Source: Thalassotalea sp. (GTDB lineage: Bacteria > Pseudomonadota > Gammaproteobacteria > Enterobacterales > Alteromonadaceae). From it: 64,000 nt of DNA. This document shows, in pieces, positions 39,473-48,702 of the stretch (the first letter of the stretch is position 1; every line of letters begins with the position of its first letter). Below the pieces are notes generated by a model. It ran no database searches. It saw only the letters and a program-made list of their open reading frames with translations, and was not told the origin of the DNA. A program made the translations under genes and the position numbers. Where the stretch lies: the NCBI GenBank assembly GCA_029237915.1, contig JAQWHD010000016.1, forward strand, positions 1 through 64,000, in the 5' to 3' direction.

Positions 39473-41278
39473 TTATTTCAGTGTTATTTGTTGTGACGCT
39501 TGTTTGGCAAAGTCAATTAGGTGTGTGCTTTGCTTACCGTTAACTTGAGTAACGGTTACTTCATAGCGACCTTTAAAACCCCTAAAACTTAACTCGCCGG
39601 AGTTATTAGTATTGCTAGTTAACTTAGTATGCCAAGTTTCGTGGATAAGTTTGTCGTAAACTTGACCACTTAAGTTAAGCTCACCTTGCTCATTGTATAA
39701 ATCGGTTAAGTTCCAATGCATAAAAGCATCAGTACTTGGGTGTGAGAAAAATACTGTGATTAAATCGTTAGTAAACTTTGCCTTTAACTCTTCATCAATT
39801 TCGAAAAAATCAAATTCGGTCATACTGATAGGTAAACCGAATTCGGCGAATCGGTTAAGTCGGTCGTAAATTTCACTAATAGGCATTGGCCCTTGATAAT
39901 GTCCTTGTACACACACTTTATCAATAGCGTTATTATCGGTATAAAACTTCATCCAGTCATAATAGGCATCTTGATGCCAAGCATCATAGCGAGACACAAT
40001 ACCGTAATCATTGGCACAACGTTGTGCATTAGGGTTAGCTTCTTTAGCAGCCTTTAGCCACTCAATACTTGCTTCTTTACCGACTATATCGACAAAGTGA
40101 TGCTCAGGTGATGGCTCATTTATTACATCCCAGTCAATTATTTGCTCAGGGTAAAGCGAAGCAAACTCTTTTACGTGTTTGATTAGCTCTTGTTGAAACT
40201 CCTCAGGATGCTTTTTGAAATACTCTTGCTGCTTTTCTATGTCTTTGTGAGCACTGCGGAAACGACCCCAAACTAGTGCATGGCCGCGAACTTTTAAATC
40301 GCGTTCAGCAGTCCACTGCATTGCTTTTTCGATAACCTCTGGCTTGTAATAACGCCATTTAAGTGCATTGTTGTACACGACTAAATTACACATTTCTTCA
40401 ATGTTATTTAATTGCTGTTGCTTTTGCTCTTCGGTTAAGTTTTTCCTCTTGTTATCGAATAACTCTAATGCTTTTAAACCACAACCAAAGCCGTAGTCGT
40501 GACGGTTAAGCTCTATGTCAATTTTAGCATTAGTAACGGTTTGATTATTTGCATCAACAAGCTTAATTGCATAGTCCGCTTTACGAGTTTCTTCAATGCG
40601 AGCATTCGCTTCTGCGCGCCATGGTGCATCAGCTTGGTGACCAAAATATTTCATTTTTGTCATAGGTAAGCTAGCGACTGTTTGTTGTTGCTGATAATTA
40701 ACTAATTCGAGCTCGGCAATTTGAATTTGTTGTTTCTCTAAACCGCCTAATAACAAAGCTAAACGCATATTTTTTGTAGCTGTTTTGCCTTTAGTTTTCA
40801 CTGGTACGAAAAATGTTTGCCACTGTTTAGTTAGCATTAAACGCTTATTTACTAGAGGCTTACCTTTTTGGTTATATCTAAAAAATAAATCCATTTGGCC
40901 AACGCTACCATCGGCTATTTCAGATTTTACGCTACGCGCAACAATTTTAAATAAAACTACATCACCTATAGCAACATTGGCATCATCAAAAGCAAATGGT
41001 ACTTGTATGCCCCAAATTTTTGCCGATTTTTTAAATACGTTAATATCTAAAACCTCAGGGTATTGTTTATTATCAATGGTTGTTTTTGCTATGGTTGCAA
41101 ATTCATTGTTGGGAACAAGGTTAAGTAGCGCAGGTTTATATTGAACAACCTTGCCACCTTGAGGCGCTGTTTCTTTTTCGACAGCTATAGCTGTTTGGAC
41201 CATTACTAGGCTAGATAACATTAGCGTACTAATAAAAGTTAGCATTTTTTTTGTTTTTAGTAGTCTTACTTTCGGCAT
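39473..41278 (-). CDS. Glycoside hydrolase family 10 (endo-1,4-beta-xylanase-like) with N-terminal carbohydrate-binding-like region
   Basis: IIDWDVINEPSPEHHF (acid/base Glu) and LPISMTEFDFFE (nucleophile Glu); RGHALVWG motif; signal peptide. Confidence 0.87.
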   Translation of the reverse strand: MPKVRLLKTKKMLTFISTLMLSSLVMVQTAIAVEKETAPQGGKVVQYKPALLNLVPNNEFATIAKTTIDNKQYPEVLDINVFKKSAKIWGIQVPFAFDDANVAIGDVVLFKIVARSVKSEIADGSVGQMDLFFRYNQKGKPLVNKRLMLTKQWQTFFVPVKTKGKTATKNMRLALLLGGLEKQQIQIAELELVNYQQQQTVASLPMTKMKYFGHQADAPWRAEANARIEETRKADYAIKLVDANNQTVTNAKIDIELNRHDYGFGCGLKALELFDNKRKNLTEEQKQQQLNNIEEMCNLVVYNNALKWRYYKPEVIEKAMQWTAERDLKVRGHALVWGRFRSAHKDIEKQQEYFKKHPEEFQQELIKHVKEFASLYPEQIIDWDVINEPSPEHHFVDIVGKEASIEWLKAAKEANPNAQRCANDYGIVSRYDAWHQDAYYDWMKFYTDNNAIDKVCVQGHYQGPMPISEIYDRLNRFAEFGLPISMTEFDFFEIDEELKAKFTNDLITVFFSHPSTDAFMHWNLTDLYNEQGELNLSGQVYDKLIHETWHTKLTSNTNNSGELSFRGFKGRYEVTVTQVNGKQSTHLIDFAKQASQQITLK

Positions 41279-42789
41279 TACTTGGCGCTCACTTTTATTG
41301 GTTTAGGTAAGTCCCACTTCATCTTTTTACCCGGTTTACGATACTGGGCATTCGCATCAATTAACCAAGCATCAAGTTTGGCTTTTAACTGTTTTACTTT
41401 TTCTGGATTTTGCTTGGCAATGTTGTTGTTTTCGCCTAAATCGTCTTTTAGATTAAATAACTCAACAAAGCCGTCTTGATACCAGTTAATTAATTTCCAA
41501 TCACCATCAATAACCGCTGAGCTGATACGATCGCCAGTAGAGTTTGGACGAGATATTGGCGAATGCCAAAACATAGGCTCGCGGGTGTAATTTTCACCTT
41601 TAGCGGCTTTAACGTAACTTACGCCATCTAAATGATCTTGCGGACTTAACGCTAAGCCAGCAGCTTCGAGAATCGTCGGGTAGTGATCTGTCCCAGTAAC
41701 TTGCACATCTGATTCACTATTTGCAGCGACAACGCCTGGCCATTTAATAATGTGTGGCACACGAATACCACCGTCATATAACCAACCTTTACCATGCTTA
41801 TAAGGTAAGTTTGATGTAGCAAGCTCGCGAAGTTTTGGACCACGAGATGATAAACCGCCGTGATCTGAGGTAAAAATAACAATAGTATTTTTATCTAGGC
41901 CTAAGGCTTTTAATTTCGCATTTAGTTTACCAACACTGTCATCAACAGACTTAACCATAGCCGCATAAGTCGGATGATTTTGTAGGGTTTTTTGTAATGA
42001 AATCCCAGTACCATCAGATTCAAGATCGTATTGCTTTTGACCTTTAACTGGCTTGCGGTCCATTTTCTTTAACTTGTCAGTGAAATAATCAGTATCTTTG
42101 CCTAAAGACTCAATTGGGGTATGTACTGCATAATGAGATAGAACAAGTAAAAATGGTTGTTCTTTATGACGCTCAATAAAGCTTAATGCTTCAGTATTCA
42201 TGCGGTCAGTTAAAAATTCACCTTTGGTGCCTTTAGCACTACCGAAAGTCTGTTTTCCTTTTTTAGATTTAGCGCCCCAAGGATAAAAATAACTGTCAGG
42301 TGCGCCGGCTGATGCGGCTAAAATGCTTTCATCAAAACCTTGCGCTTTTGGCCAACCATCGGCCTTTTTACCTAAATGCCATTTGCCAATAAAGCCAGTT
42401 GAATAACCGGCTTGTTGTAAATGCTCGGCAAAGGTTACTTTAGCAAGAGGTAATGCATTTAACTTATGATTTGCAAGGCTACTACCGGTGCGAGTTGGTG
42501 ATTGACCACTCATAAAGCCAATACGAGAAGGTACACAACGCGGGTGAGATACATAAGTATTATTAAATTGCATGCCTTCGCTTGCTAATTGCGTAAGGTT
42601 AGGTGATTCATGAAAATCACTACCGTAACTAGCAAGATCTTGACGGCCCATATCATCAGAAATAATTAATACGATATTTGGTTTGATGTTATCAGTCGTT
42701 GTGTCTGTGTTGGTTTCGGCATTGGCTTGGTAACTACCTAAGCTAAGTACTAGGCCAGAGACTATTAATCTTAATTTCGGAAATTTCAT
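41278..42789 (-). CDS. Sulfatase, S1 family (arylsulfatase-like), exported
   Basis: NIVLIISDDMGRQDLASYGSDFHESPNLTQLASEG; HPRCVPSRIGFMSGQSPTR (CxPSR formylglycine motif); stop overlaps the GH10 start (TAATG). Confidence 0.93.
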   Translation of the reverse strand: MKFPKLRLIVSGLVLSLGSYQANAETNTDTTTDNIKPNIVLIISDDMGRQDLASYGSDFHESPNLTQLASEGMQFNNTYVSHPRCVPSRIGFMSGQSPTRTGSSLANHKLNALPLAKVTFAEHLQQAGYSTGFIGKWHLGKKADGWPKAQGFDESILAASAGAPDSYFYPWGAKSKKGKQTFGSAKGTKGEFLTDRMNTEALSFIERHKEQPFLLVLSHYAVHTPIESLGKDTDYFTDKLKKMDRKPVKGQKQYDLESDGTGISLQKTLQNHPTYAAMVKSVDDSVGKLNAKLKALGLDKNTIVIFTSDHGGLSSRGPKLRELATSNLPYKHGKGWLYDGGIRVPHIIKWPGVVAANSESDVQVTGTDHYPTILEAAGLALSPQDHLDGVSYVKAAKGENYTREPMFWHSPISRPNSTGDRISSAVIDGDWKLINWYQDGFVELFNLKDDLGENNNIAKQNPEKVKQLKAKLDAWLIDANAQYRKPGKKMKWDLPKPIKVSAK

Positions 42790-42833
42790 AAAGTTAACTC
42801 TGTTATATTATTTTCAGCTAAAGCAACAATATA

Positions 42834-42847
42834 TGATATCGTTATCA
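42834..42847. promoter_or_regulatory. Putative LacI-family operator TGATATCGTTATCA
   Basis: 14-bp imperfect palindrome with central CG in the divergent sulfatase/DUF1800 intergenic region; shares TGAyAnCGnTrTCA with 48644-48657. Confidence 0.65.
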
Positions 42848-42990
42848 ATTGGAACTTACTCACTTTACTAAACATTTACACGCGCCAGGTAAATATGAAT
42901 GTAAAGTTTTGTAAAAGGGTTAGCGAGATCAGCAATTGTTGTTAATGTTAAAGTTATCTAATTTGATCAGTCTATTTTGTAGGTACTAAA

Positions 42991-44343
42991 ATGAGTGTTA
43001 TCAATACACAAGCGGTTATTGCCGTGAATCGGTTTGGTTTAGGCGCTAGGGGAGATGAGCTTGCACAAGCAAGTAAAAATCCTAAAGCTTGGTTAAAACA
43101 ACAATTACAGCCAATTGTCTTTACTAATAAGCTAATGTCATCGAATGAAATGTTTGTTGAATTAGCGAAATTAGGTGAAGCTCGTAAAGCCGCTAAAAAA
43201 TCTACAAACGCTGATGAAGAATTCAAAAAAAATTCCAAAGACCGTAAGAAATTTTTAACTAAAAGTTACCGTGCTTTGTCTACAGATACTTTCAAAGAAG
43301 CGCTAAATTCAAACAATAGCCTTAGTTGGCGCTTGCTCGACTTTTTCTCAAATCACTTTAGCGTAACTGCCTCTGGCCCTGTAATGGGGGCTATATCTGC
43401 AACCCTAGAGCGTGAAGCGATTGCGCCAAACTTATTAGGTAATTTTGATGAGATGTTACTCGCCGTAAGCAAACATCCAGCTATGTTAATCTTTTTAAAT
43501 AACGAAAGATCTTTTGGTCCTAATTCGCGCATTGGTAAAAAAGGCAAAGGCTTAAATGAAAACTTAGCTCGTGAAATATTAGAGCTACATACGTTAGGTG
43601 TTGATGGCGGCTATAAACAAGCAGACGTTATCGAATTAGCTAAAGGTATCACAGGTTGGAGTGTGGCTAACCCCCGTAAAGATGACAGTGTTGGGTTTAT
43701 CTATCGAGCTGCTGGTAAAGAGCCTGGCAACAGAATGTTATTAGGTAAAACCTATAAACAAAATAACATGGCGCAAGGGGAGGCTATGCTTAAAGATTTA
43801 GGCAACCACCCAAAAACTGCGCACTATGTTTGTACTAAGTTAGTGAAACATTTTATTAGTGACAAGCCTTCTCCTGATCTAGTACAAAAACTGGTTAGTA
43901 CCTGGCAAAAAAGCGGCGGTAATATTAAGCAAGTTATGACAACTCTGATCGATTCTGATTGGTCTTGGCAGGCAGACAGTCAAAAGTTTAAAACGCCGAG
44001 AGAATTTGTTATGTCATCGCTGCGCGCAGTGGGTAGAAAAGAGATAAAGCATAAAGAGTTATTTTTTACGTTAATGACTTTTGGTCAACAACCTATGCAA
44101 GCAGGTTCACCTGCTGGTTACAGTGATGAGCAACAAGATTGGGATGGCGCTAATGCGTTAATGAGTAAAATTGATTGGGTGGCATTATTAGCTCGAAAAA
44201 CTAAAGCAAATGCTGAAAAGGTTATGGCTAAAACCTTAGCTTTAACACCTGAGGTGTCTACTTATAAGGCAGTTGTTAGGGCTGAAAGTAGAACACAAGC
44301 TTTAGCATTACTGCTACTAAGCCCTGAATTTTTAAGAAGATAA
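42991..44343 (+). CDS. DUF1800 domain-containing protein
   Basis: AVNRFGLGARGDELAQASKNPKAWLKQQL; ENLAREILELHTLGVDGGYKQADVIELAKGITGW. Confidence 0.92.
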   Translation: MSVINTQAVIAVNRFGLGARGDELAQASKNPKAWLKQQLQPIVFTNKLMSSNEMFVELAKLGEARKAAKKSTNADEEFKKNSKDRKKFLTKSYRALSTDTFKEALNSNNSLSWRLLDFFSNHFSVTASGPVMGAISATLEREAIAPNLLGNFDEMLLAVSKHPAMLIFLNNERSFGPNSRIGKKGKGLNENLAREILELHTLGVDGGYKQADVIELAKGITGWSVANPRKDDSVGFIYRAAGKEPGNRMLLGKTYKQNNMAQGEAMLKDLGNHPKTAHYVCTKLVKHFISDKPSPDLVQKLVSTWQKSGGNIKQVMTTLIDSDWSWQADSQKFKTPREFVMSSLRAVGRKEIKHKELFFTLMTFGQQPMQAGSPAGYSDEQQDWDGANALMSKIDWVALLARKTKANAEKVMAKTLALTPEVSTYKAVVRAESRTQALALLLLSPEFLRR

Positions 44344-44356
44344 CTGGAGAGTCATA

Positions 44357-45508
44357 ATGAAAAGACGCCAATTTGTAAAAATGCTCGGTGCATCTGCCTC
44401 ATTAGTCATGATGCAATCTCCAGTGCTAGCGGCAATAAATAAAAGTCATAAAAAGCCGGCTAAAGTTGTTTGGTTGGTATTAAGAGGGGGGATGGACTCT
44501 CTGCATACCGTTGTACCTTATAACGACCCAGATTATGCATCACTAAGACCGAAGTTAGCTAAAACATTTAAAAATGATTTATTGCCATTAAATTCAGATT
44601 TTGCTCTGCATCCGTCACTTAAACATATGCACAGTTTATATAAAAATAAACAAATGATGCCTATTGTCGCGGTTGGTTCAGGTTATCCTAAGCGATCTCA
44701 TTTTGATGGCCAAGATTTTTTAGAAAGTGGCTTAACTACGATGGATCATGATACCGGCTGGTTAGGGCGAGCGATTAACTTATTACAAGTGCAGCCCAAC
44801 AGTAAAGCATTAGCTGTGGCTAATTCAGTGCCGATTAGTTTACGCGATACTGAAAAAGTCAGTACTTGGTACCCATCGAATCTAAAAGATGCCGATGAAA
44901 ATATCTATGAATCATTAATGGATCTATATCAAGAGGATGAACTGCTATCATCACGCTTAAATGAAGGCTTAAATACTCAAGACATGGCAGGTAATAGCAA
45001 AACTAAGAAGAAGGGTAAGTTTGTTGATTTGGCTCGTGCATGTGGAAAACTATTAGCCAGTAATAATGATACTGACTGTGCCATGCTCGAAGTTGGTGGT
45101 TGGGACACTCATAATAACCAATCATTTCGCTTAGCTCGGCAGCTTACAGACCTAGATAATGGTATTGCAGCGCTTCAAGAAGAGCTTGCAGATGACTGGC
45201 AAAATACAGTAGTTATGGTTGCTACAGAATTTGGCCGTACCGCGAAAGAAAATGGTACCGGAGGTACTGACCATGGTACTGGTGGTGCTATGTTTATGCT
45301 TGGCGGTGCTGTAAATGGCGGTAAGGTACTTGGACAATGGCCTGGTTTGAAACAAGAACAACTATTTGAAGGTCGCGATTTAATGCCAACGACAAGCACT
45401 TTTTCTTGGATTGCTACCGTGTTGCAGCAACATTGGCAGTTATCTAACGATGATATTTCAAAAGTATTCCCAAGTGCTCCAGCTTACAAGGTTAAATTAA
45501 CAACTTAA
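44357..45508 (+). CDS. DUF1501 domain-containing protein, Tat-type signal
   Basis: MKRRQFVKMLGASASLVMM twin-Arg signal; VWLVLRGGMDSLHTVVPYNDPDY; VATEFGRTAKENGTGGTDHGTGGAMFMLGG. Confidence 0.92.
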   Translation: MKRRQFVKMLGASASLVMMQSPVLAAINKSHKKPAKVVWLVLRGGMDSLHTVVPYNDPDYASLRPKLAKTFKNDLLPLNSDFALHPSLKHMHSLYKNKQMMPIVAVGSGYPKRSHFDGQDFLESGLTTMDHDTGWLGRAINLLQVQPNSKALAVANSVPISLRDTEKVSTWYPSNLKDADENIYESLMDLYQEDELLSSRLNEGLNTQDMAGNSKTKKKGKFVDLARACGKLLASNNDTDCAMLEVGGWDTHNNQSFRLARQLTDLDNGIAALQEELADDWQNTVVMVATEFGRTAKENGTGGTDHGTGGAMFMLGGAVNGGKVLGQWPGLKQEQLFEGRDLMPTTSTFSWIATVLQQHWQLSNDDISKVFPSAPAYKVKLTT

Positions 45509-45550
45509 TTTAGCGAATAAAGCTTATTTCAGGGCGGGACAAATGATAGA

Positions 45551-45582
45551 AAAAAGCCTTAATATAAATATTAAGGCTTTTT
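45551..45582. terminator. Rho-independent terminator after DUF1501
   Basis: AAAAAGCCTTAATATAAATATTAAGGCTTTTTAT. Confidence 0.85.
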
Positions 45583-45748
45583 ATACCAATTTCATTAATT
45601 AAGTGAACTATGTTTTCATGAGAAAAAATGGATAAATACAAGGCATAAAATTTAGTAAGTAGTTATTCTACTTATAAATTTAATAACGCAGTAGTTATTC
45701 ATTTTAGCCATTAAAAGTGAGCAGTAAATTAACGAACTTGGTATTATG
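45581..45748. repeat. MITE/REP-like element with imperfect terminal inverted repeats and internal hairpins
   Basis: Left TTATACCAATTTCATTAATTAAGTGA, right (rc) ATAATACCAAGTTCGTTAATTTACTG; internal AAATTTAGTAAGTAG/CTACTTATAAATTT and AATAAC/GTTATT hairpins. Confidence 0.6.
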
Positions 45749-46754
45749 CTTTTAAACTAGTTGAGTTTCTCAGTACAAGTTTACATGGAAACTGAGTTTG
45801 AACCTCAGAGTAATCTTGCTTTTGCATGTGCAAAATTAACTTTTTAACCGCGTGTTTTGCAATGTCGCATATCGGCTGTTTTACGGTAGTAATTGACGGC
45901 CAAATTTGCTGTGAAACAGGGGCATCATCATAGCCAGCGACAGACAGCTCTGAAGGTATATTAATTTTCATCTGCGCTGCAACCTTTAAAACCGCCGCAG
46001 CCATATAATCATTACAGGCAAAAATAGCCGTTGGTCGATGCTCTTGGGTTAACAGTTGGCGTGCACAAATCTCGCCTGATTCAAAAGTAAACTCACCTTG
46101 TTTTACCAACTCATCATAAACTGGCATATCAACCTCAGTTAAAGCTCTTTGATAGCCTTCAAACCTTTTTGGCGTTGCGCCAAAATCTTTATGGCCTTTG
46201 ATGATCGCGATATCAGTGTGGCCTAAAGAAATTAGAAACTTAGTAATGTCATAAGCGGCTTGTTCATCGTCTGAGCAAACAAATGGTGAATTATGATCGC
46301 GGTTAAACGGTGATATGCGAGCAAACGGGATCTTGTTATCTTCTAGTAGCTTAATCAACTCTGGGTTATCACATAATGGATGAGTCAGTAATATACCGTC
46401 TTGTCTGGCGTGAGTGATTAATGTTTCAATGTTTTGAATTAAATTTGGTTGGTTATGATCACAAGGCTGAATTTGCAAATTATAGCCTTGTTCATTGGCT
46501 TGGGCGATGGCGCCATTTTGTAACTCTAAAACATAACCTGGGTTTGGGTTAGAATATAACAAGGTAATAATAAAACTGCGTTGGCCGCGTAAGGCACTGG
46601 CCATAGGGTTTTTCTTAAAGCCTAATTCATCAACTGCTTTTTGCACTAATTCTTGCATAGCAGGGCGCACATTAGGTTCATTATTAATAACCCGTGACAC
46701 CGTTTTAACTGATACTCCAGCTAATTTTGCTACATCCTTGATGGTTGATCTCAA
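45744..46754 (-). CDS. LacI family transcriptional regulator
   Basis: MRSTIKDVAKLAGVSVKTVSRVINNEPNVRPAMQELVQKAVDELGFKKNPMASALRG HTH and hinge; periplasmic-binding-like domain. Confidence 0.96.
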   Translation of the reverse strand: MRSTIKDVAKLAGVSVKTVSRVINNEPNVRPAMQELVQKAVDELGFKKNPMASALRGQRSFIITLLYSNPNPGYVLELQNGAIAQANEQGYNLQIQPCDHNQPNLIQNIETLITHARQDGILLTHPLCDNPELIKLLEDNKIPFARISPFNRDHNSPFVCSDDEQAAYDITKFLISLGHTDIAIIKGHKDFGATPKRFEGYQRALTEVDMPVYDELVKQGEFTFESGEICARQLLTQEHRPTAIFACNDYMAAAVLKVAAQMKINIPSELSVAGYDDAPVSQQIWPSITTVKQPICDIAKHAVKKLILHMQKQDYSEVQTQFPCKLVLRNSTSLKA

Positions 46755-46854
46755 AGTAAATCCTTAGAATTATCAAAACTTGTGAATAGTGTGTTATATA
46801 ACTATATGATTGCATTAGACCGTATTATTAACTAATTAGCAATATAGACGGCAT

Positions 46855-46884
46855 AAAAAAGGCTCACATAGCTATGCGAGCCTT
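46855..46884 (-). terminator. Rho-independent terminator of the minus-strand sulfatase
   Basis: AAAAAAGGCTCACATAGCTATGCGAGCCTT. Confidence 0.8.
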
Positions 46885-46909
46885 AAAGTTATTTAAAAGT
46901 AGAGTGCTT

Positions 46910-48553
46910 TTATTTGGTTTTTTGTTTTTTAGGCAAACGTTTTTTATCGTGTTTCATAAAGTCACGTAAACCGTCTTCACCATCTTCTTTTAACCAATGC
47001 TCAGGGAATTCAGCCGCTTTTGAACGACCTTCTTCACGGTAAACTGCACCAGAACTAAACTTCTCAGTAAATGGTACGGTATGTTCACCTTTATTGTTGG
47101 CTAAAAGGGTGAATAATTTGCCGCGCATTTCAACTTTAACAGCTAAATACTTAGGGTCGTCAATCAGGTTAACCATTTCTTTCGGGTCGTTCTTTAAGTC
47201 GTATAACTCTTCTGTATCCCAAACACCGTGGTATTGGATAATTTTGAAGTTATCTGAACGTAAAGCAAAGGTTGTTGGCGTAGAAGGGTAGTTAAACTCC
47301 CAGTAATATTCGTATAAGAAGTTGTTGCGCCATTCACCTTTTGCTTTGCCTTGAGCAAGGTCTAAAAAGCTTTTACCGTCAAAATGTTTAGGGCTTGCAA
47401 CACCAGCCATTTCAAGTAATGTTGGCGCGATATCAATATTAGCAACCATTTCAGTTACTACCTTACCCGCTTCTAAATAACCAGGAGCATAGGCAAGTAA
47501 AGGTACACGCATTGACTCTTCATAAGCATTACGTTTGTCGATAAGACCGTGCTCACCAAACATAAAGCCGTTGTCACCCATTAAGATAACCGTGGTGTTT
47601 TCAGTTAAATTGTTTTCTTCTAACCAAGTTAAGATACGACCTAAGCTGTCATCAACTGCGCCAATTGCTCGATGATATTGCTTTTTATAAGATTGTACGT
47701 CTAAAGAGCTATGGTAAGGAAAATCAACACCATGCCATGAGTTACGTTGGTTCTGCACCCACATTGGCTTACCTTTGCGGTTTTCAGGAGTGTCTGCTTG
47801 GCTTGCCGGTACTGGTAAGGTTACATCTTCATATAGGTTTTCATGGCGTTTAGCTGGTGAAAAGTTAGCATGAACCGCTTTATGTGAAAGGTATAGCATG
47901 AATGGCTTACTTTCATCACGTTCGGTTAACCAATCAATTGAGTAATCAGTTAGTTCATCCGTAATGTAACCAGTTTGCGGTACTCGCTTACCATTAATGT
48001 TAAATGTGTATGGCTTACCATTTGGCATAGTTTTAGGGTAGTAAATACCTTGGCCAGGGAAACTTAACCAGTAATCAAAGCCATTTTGAGGCATATCACT
48101 TACGCCATGGCCAGCAGACTCACCCATGTGCCATTTACCGATAAATGCCGTTTGGTAGCCGGCATCTTGTAAGTATTCAGGGAAGAAAATAGTACCTTCA
48201 CGAGCTGGCTTATTGTTATCTACTACCCCATGGTTGTGCATGTATTGGCCAGTTAATATTGAAGCTCGGCTTGGTGAGCAAAGTGCTGTAGTAACGAATG
48301 CATTTTTAAAGTGTATGCCTTCATTTGCTAACTTATCCATATTAGGTGTATTGAGGATAGGATTTAAAATACCTAATTCGTCATAACGTTGATCATCAGT
48401 TAGAACATAAATGATATTACGTTTTGTATTTGCTGCTTTTTCAGCGGCTTGTACTAAAGTTGTTTGACCAAACAAAGCAAACAAAGAGCTTGCCCCAAGA
48501 AGCAAAACCTTCCATGTATTACGTGTTGTTTTAGTTATATTTGATTTCAACAT
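46910..48553 (-). CDS. Sulfatase, S1 family, exported
   Basis: RNIIYVLTDDQRYDELGILNP; TTALCSPSRASILTGQYMHNHGV (CSPSR). Confidence 0.93.
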   Translation of the reverse strand: MLKSNITKTTRNTWKVLLLGASSLFALFGQTTLVQAAEKAANTKRNIIYVLTDDQRYDELGILNPILNTPNMDKLANEGIHFKNAFVTTALCSPSRASILTGQYMHNHGVVDNNKPAREGTIFFPEYLQDAGYQTAFIGKWHMGESAGHGVSDMPQNGFDYWLSFPGQGIYYPKTMPNGKPYTFNINGKRVPQTGYITDELTDYSIDWLTERDESKPFMLYLSHKAVHANFSPAKRHENLYEDVTLPVPASQADTPENRKGKPMWVQNQRNSWHGVDFPYHSSLDVQSYKKQYHRAIGAVDDSLGRILTWLEENNLTENTTVILMGDNGFMFGEHGLIDKRNAYEESMRVPLLAYAPGYLEAGKVVTEMVANIDIAPTLLEMAGVASPKHFDGKSFLDLAQGKAKGEWRNNFLYEYYWEFNYPSTPTTFALRSDNFKIIQYHGVWDTEELYDLKNDPKEMVNLIDDPKYLAVKVEMRGKLFTLLANNKGEHTVPFTEKFSSGAVYREEGRSKAAEFPEHWLKEDGEDGLRDFMKHDKKRLPKKQKTK

Positions 48554-48629
48554 TAACTCCGTAGTGAAATGTACCTATTACACTATGCCAAAAGACAAAG
48601 TTACAGGTATGATAGTAAAATATGGAATC

Positions 48630-48671
48630 ATTAAACACCCCCTTGACACCGTTGTCAAGGGGGTGTTTAAT
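48630..48671. promoter_or_regulatory. 42-bp palindromic bidirectional promoter/operator between divergent sulfatase and GH3 genes
   Basis: ATTAAACACCCCCTTGACA-CCGT-TGTCAAGGGGGTGTTTAAT: 19-bp perfect arms; each strand carries TTGACA-17 bp-TTTAAT; centre TGACACCGTTGTCA is LacI-operator-like. Confidence 0.75.
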
Positions 48672-48702
48672 GTGATCACTAATTTTTATAAGAATTATAA
48701 CT

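Noticed and set aside
40785-41144. 119 aa plus-strand ORF opposite GH10
   Set aside because: Antisense overlap of a well-supported CDS; no domain.
48630-48671. Palindrome interpreted as a rho-independent terminator
   Set aside because: It lies between divergent genes, has no T-tract on either strand and contains spaced -35/-10-like elements; a regulatory role fits better.
48670-48682. CRP site suggested by TGTGATCACT
   Set aside because: The half-sites are directly joined and lack the 6-bp spacer of TGTGA-N6-TCACA.
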